Shown here piece after piece: positions 5,866-6,245 of a DNA stretch of 6,245 bases. This DNA comes from Bacillota bacterium (GTDB lineage: Bacteria > Bacillota > Clostridia > Lachnospirales > Lachnospiraceae). Location of the stretch: positions 1-6,245 of the forward strand of contig JAEYOY010000081.1 in NCBI GenBank assembly GCA_023411215.1, written 5' to 3'. Position numbers and translations under genes: made by a program. Below the pieces are notes generated by a model that worked only from the letters and a program-made list of their open reading frames with translations, was not told the DNA's origin and ran no database searches. The first letter of the stretch is position 1. Every line of letters starts with the position of its first letter.

Positions 5866-6245
5866 CTAGTTTAAAGTAGCAAGTAAGTTTCCGGCTTCTA
5901 CGGTCTGACCGGCAGAAACATTAATACTTGCAACGGTTCCGTCCTGAGGACATACGATTTCATTCTCCATTTTCATCGCTTCAAGAATAAGAAGAACATC
6001 ACCCTTCTTTACCGCTTGGCCTACAGCAGCCTTTACAGAAACAATCTTTCCAGGCATCGGGGAACTTACCTTAACACTACCGGCGCTTCCACTCGGTGCA
6101 GCAGGTGCAGGAGTCTCAGCAGCCTTTGGTGCGGGTGCAGGTGCAGGTGCAGGTGCAGCAGCCGGTTTTGCAACAGGAGCTGCTACAGGTGCTGCAGATT
6201 GAACAGCTCTGGCACCTTCTTCAACAGTTACATCATAGGTATTAC
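5866..6245 (-). CDS. Biotin carrier subunit of a decarboxylase/carboxylase, C-terminal 125 residues (5' end beyond window)
   Basis: The reading frame is open to the right edge, so the N terminus is missing. The visible part begins NTYDVTVEEGARAV, typical of the short region before the linker in gamma/biotin-carrier subunits of Na+-pumping decarboxylases. An Ala/Pro linker of about 40 residues follows (6082-6198), with a run of alternating Ala and Pro. The biotinyl domain begins at about MPGKIVSVKAAVG (6057) and contains EAMKMEN; its Lys, codon 5973-5971, is the expected biotinylation site. The protein ends in TVEAGNLLATLN and TAG at 5868-5866. The Met at 6057 should not be taken as the start: it is the conserved Met-Pro-Gly at the front of the domain, it has no ribosome binding site, and coding sequence continues upstream. 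From comparable proteins probably only ten or so residues are missing. It should shuttle the carboxyl group made available by the OadA-type subunit encoded 54 bases downstream. No symbol is given because mmdC, gcdC and other names are used. Confidence 0.93.
   Translation of the reverse strand, partial: NTYDVTVEEGARAVQSAAPVAAPVAKPAAAPAPAPAPAPKAAETPAPAAPSGSAGSVKVSSPMPGKIVSVKAAVGQAVKKGDVLLILEAMKMENEIVCPQDGTVASINVSAGQTVEAGNLLATLN
6134..6157. repeat. GGTGCA hexamer repeat (four copies) encoding the Ala-Pro linker
   Basis: Four perfect GGTGCA copies on the plus strand encode alternating Ala and Pro in the biotin carrier linker. Such in-frame hexamer repeats can gain or lose units by slippage without a frameshift, so linker length may vary between strains. 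The repeat is explained by the protein sequence and needs no separate function. Confidence 0.8.

Overview
The window looks like a piece of a low-GC Gram-positive chromosome, most likely an anaerobic member of Clostridia (Lachnospiraceae-like). This rests on the ylxM-ffh-rpsP gene order typical of Firmicutes, strong AGGAGG-type ribosome binding sites, TTGACA/TATAAT-type promoters, and a split biotin-dependent decarboxylase set of the kind found in fermentative clostridia. The taxonomic call is inference. Every supported gene is on the minus strand, so transcription runs from high to low coordinates.

Layout in order of transcription. (1) 6245-5866: the C-terminal 125 residues of a biotin carrier protein, with a disordered Ala/Pro linker and a complete biotinyl domain; the gene starts beyond the window edge. 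(2) 5811-4399: the carboxyltransferase (alpha) subunit of an oxaloacetate decarboxylase-type enzyme with no biotin domain of its own, so the two genes probably supply complementary halves of one enzyme. A strong intrinsic terminator at 4363-4311 closes this unit. (3) 4259-4231: a consensus-like sigma-A promoter drives a hybrid sensor histidine kinase (4172-2466, TTG start) followed by a free-standing Hpt phosphotransfer protein (2409-2056). Together they carry the His-Asp-His steps of a phosphorelay; no output response regulator is visible. (4) 1983-1955: a second near-perfect sigma-A promoter, followed at once by a 33-bp perfect inverted repeat that overlaps both the expected transcription start and the Shine-Dalgarno sequence of ylxM. 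It leads the ylxM (1914-1540), ffh (1534-191) and rpsP (108-1, truncated) genes, i.e. the protein-targeting SRP module and ribosomal protein S16.

The genes fall into three functional units: a biotin-dependent (possibly Na+-pumping) decarboxylase, a two-gene phosphorelay, and a translation/protein-targeting operon. The coding content is conventional. The most distinctive part of the window is the ylxM leader: promoter, inverted repeat and ribosome binding site are packed into about 70 bp, with a perfect 11-bp tandem repeat just upstream. No tRNA, rRNA, CRISPR array, insertion sequence or phage gene was seen, and no gene-free stretch exceeds 300 bases.
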